Origin: CAZFXZ01 sp964523165 | GTDB taxonomy: Bacteria > Patescibacteriota > Patescibacteriia > JACRDY01 | Reading direction: 5' to 3' | DNA: 5,591 nucleotides | Assembly: GCA_964523165.1 (NCBI GenBank) | Contig: CAZFXZ010000041.1 | Location: 1-5,591 of the forward strand | Shown here: one piece after another, positions 4,726 through 5,591 of the stretch | How the letters are laid out: the number at the start of each line of letters is the position of its first letter | How positions within the stretch are numbered: the first letter of the stretch is position 1 | Translations under genes and position numbers: made by a program | The notes under the pieces: model-generated | Databases searched by the model: none | What the model was told of the DNA's origin: nothing | Seen by the model: the letters and a program-made list of their open reading frames with translations, nothing else

Positions 4726-5169
4726 CTAATTCAGCAGTTTGCCATCGGCCGGCTGAATCACGGCCATGGGCTGATGTCCCAAACACAGCCTGATCTTGTA
4801 GGGTAGGATTTGCAGGACGGCCTTGACTTGCTTGATCATGGCTTTGTTGATGGCCCGCCAACCCGGTCGGTCCGCGACGATGATACTGGCTTGGATGTCA
4901 GACAGTCCCTCGATCGAGTCATAGAGCTCGGCCGTAGATTTTTGCAGAGAAAGCTTGACGAGTACGGCCAATAACTCAATCGGGGTTGTAAAGATAACTT
5001 CCGGATCAAACATCGTAAAAGCGACCGTCCGCAGATCAAGCCCTAAAGCCTCGACTCGTCGACTCATAATCGTCTGGGCCAATTGATTCGTTTCGTCATC
5101 AAAGACGATGACGATGGCCAACTGACATTTTTGGGTCAAAATCGGATCGGGAATTTCTTCGACGATCAT
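4726..5169 (-). CDS. Uncharacterised 147-residue protein, second gene of a coupled pair
   Basis: I do not recognise this family. The 147-residue product has no signal peptide and no clear membrane segment. The pattern suggests an alpha/beta fold: a strand at CQLAIVIVFDD (15-25), a helix with QLAQTIMSRRVEAL (29-42), a strand at LRTVAFTMF (46-54), a long leucine-rich helix (64-77), a strand at QASIIVADRPGW (93-104), a helix (105-121), and a C-terminal IRLCLGHQPMAVIQP (126-140). The start at 5169 has AGGAGG 7 bases upstream, inside the preceding gene. Its ATG overlaps that gene's TGA (ATGA), so the two are translationally coupled and their products are likely made in matched amounts. It may partner the upstream protein. 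That it is a gene is fairly sure; its function is unknown. Confidence 0.75.
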   Translation of the reverse strand: MIVEEIPDPILTQKCQLAIVIVFDDETNQLAQTIMSRRVEALGLDLRTVAFTMFDPEVIFTTPIELLAVLVKLSLQKSTAELYDSIEGLSDIQASIIVADRPGWRAINKAMIKQVKAVLQILPYKIRLCLGHQPMAVIQPADGKLLN

Positions 5170-5522
5170 AGGTCTTCCTCCTGTGGCACTGGCTGTTGAT
5201 CGTAGTCACGATTGTCGAGCTGGATAGCCCGAGCCAAGACCTTTAAAGCCGCATTCACGCGGGGGCTTTGACCACCTCCGGAAAACGCCGTACGAAATCT
5301 CAGCCAGTGACCATCGGGGTCAGTGGCCCAAACATAGGCATCGCCGTTGGGATCAAAAGCCACAGTCAGTACGCCGTCAAGGCGCCCTTCGTGATCGTCG
5401 TGATGACGACGCTGTACTTCCCGGGAATCCAAATCCGGCAGGAAAAACGACGCCTCAAGTAACTGGTCGATCAGCGCCTGGATCTCTAGCGAATCCATGT
5501 TGCGCACGGCTTTTAAGCCCAT
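5166..5522 (-). CDS. Uncharacterised 118-residue protein, first gene of a coupled pair
   Basis: I do not recognise a named family. The 118-residue, largely acidic protein has an N-terminal helix (SLEIQALIDQLLEAS, 11-25) and a His/Asp cluster HHDDHEG (40-46). A beta-rich part follows with paired turns DPNG (57-60) and DPDG (68-71) in VAFDPNGDAYVWATDPDGHW. After WLRFRT comes a glycine-rich motif SGGGQSPR (81-88), a helix NAALKVLARAIQLDN (90-104) and an acidic tail QEEDL. The GGGQSPR-helix-LDN block looks like a conserved family signature. Cytoplasmic location is likely, as there is no signal peptide. The ATG at 5522 was chosen because AAAGGGGGTGAT lies at ideal spacing; the inner Met9 has no ribosome site. 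It overlaps the next gene by ATGA. Confidence 0.75.
   Translation of the reverse strand: MGLKAVRNMDSLEIQALIDQLLEASFFLPDLDSREVQRRHHDDHEGRLDGVLTVAFDPNGDAYVWATDPDGHWLRFRTAFSGGGQSPRVNAALKVLARAIQLDNRDYDQQPVPQEEDL
5177..5182 (-). promoter_or_regulatory. Shine-Dalgarno of the 147-residue gene
   Basis: AGGAGG, a full anti-16S match, lies inside the 3' end of the upstream gene, 7 bases from the ATG at 5169. It encodes part of that protein's acidic QEEDL tail at the same time. Confidence 0.85.
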
Positions 5523-5524
5523 CG

Positions 5525-5540
5525 ATCACCCCCTTTCGGG
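5525..5540 (-). promoter_or_regulatory. Strong Shine-Dalgarno with a GNRA-type mini-hairpin
   Basis: AAAGGGGGTGAT (5525-5536) matches the 16S tail over most of its length and lies 6 bases from ATG 5522 by its G core. CCC-GAAA-GGG (5531-5540) can form a 3-bp stem with a GNRA tetraloop that sequesters part of the site. The stem is short, so it would be only a mild brake. Confidence 0.65.
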
Positions 5541-5559
5541 TAAAAAAGAACGTCGGTCC

Positions 5560-5588
5560 AATTTAACATAATCATTTTATAAAGGCAA
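5560..5588 (-). promoter_or_regulatory. Probable promoter of the two-gene orphan unit
   Basis: On the minus strand TTGCCT (5583-5588, four of six) is followed after 17 bases by TAAATT (5560-5565, four of six). The start would be near 5553, leaving a leader of about 30 bases with the ribosome site. The window edge prevents a look further upstream. Confidence 0.45.
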
Positions 5589-5591
5589 TTG

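Noticed and set aside
1..5591. CRISPR array, insertion sequence or tRNA gene
   Set aside because: No regularly spaced direct repeats, transposase motifs, or tRNA cloverleaf with a T-loop consensus were seen in the window.

Overview
The window looks like a piece of a compact bacterial chromosome. It has core translation and tRNA-modification genes, short intergenic gaps, intrinsic terminators closing several units, and genes of mixed base composition. Start sites are of two kinds: several housekeeping genes have little or no Shine-Dalgarno (SD) sequence, while the genes at the right end have strong ones. With two small orphan proteins and a short EF-Ts, this would suit a candidate-phyla (Patescibacteria/CPR-like) lineage, but that placement is an inference from style and no marker here proves it. 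All stops fit the standard bacterial code.

Left part (1-1940, minus strand): a translation operon reads leftward from a promoter at 1912-1940. It encodes a 29-residue, extremely basic peptide (1794-1883), then passes a terminator-like hairpin (1738-1781) and a folded leader (1653-1720), followed by rpsB (ribosomal protein S2) and tsf (EF-Ts). A strong terminator at 51-84 ends it. Bases 7-34 carry a palindrome-like motif that resembles a dispersed repeat.

Middle (1945-2363, plus strand): a 385-nt non-coding stretch starts just after a consensus -35 box and ends exactly at a strong intrinsic terminator. It is GC-rich, has no credible long ORF, and folds into many helices, some containing wobble pairs that exist only in plus-strand RNA. 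It lacks the landmarks of RNase P RNA, tmRNA and SRP RNA. It is the best candidate in the window for an undescribed element.

Right-middle (2362-4167, minus strand): a two-gene unit encodes a LOG-family nucleotide phosphoribohydrolase and a DusB-like tRNA-dihydrouridine synthase. Its promoter is interleaved with an oppositely directed promoter for the next gene.

Right end: an exported thioredoxin-fold protein with a CQTC motif (4206-4673, plus) meets, through back-to-back terminators, a coupled pair of unrecognised small genes (4726-5522, minus) whose ORFs overlap by ATGA. The two right-hand units use strong SD sequences, unlike the rest of the window.
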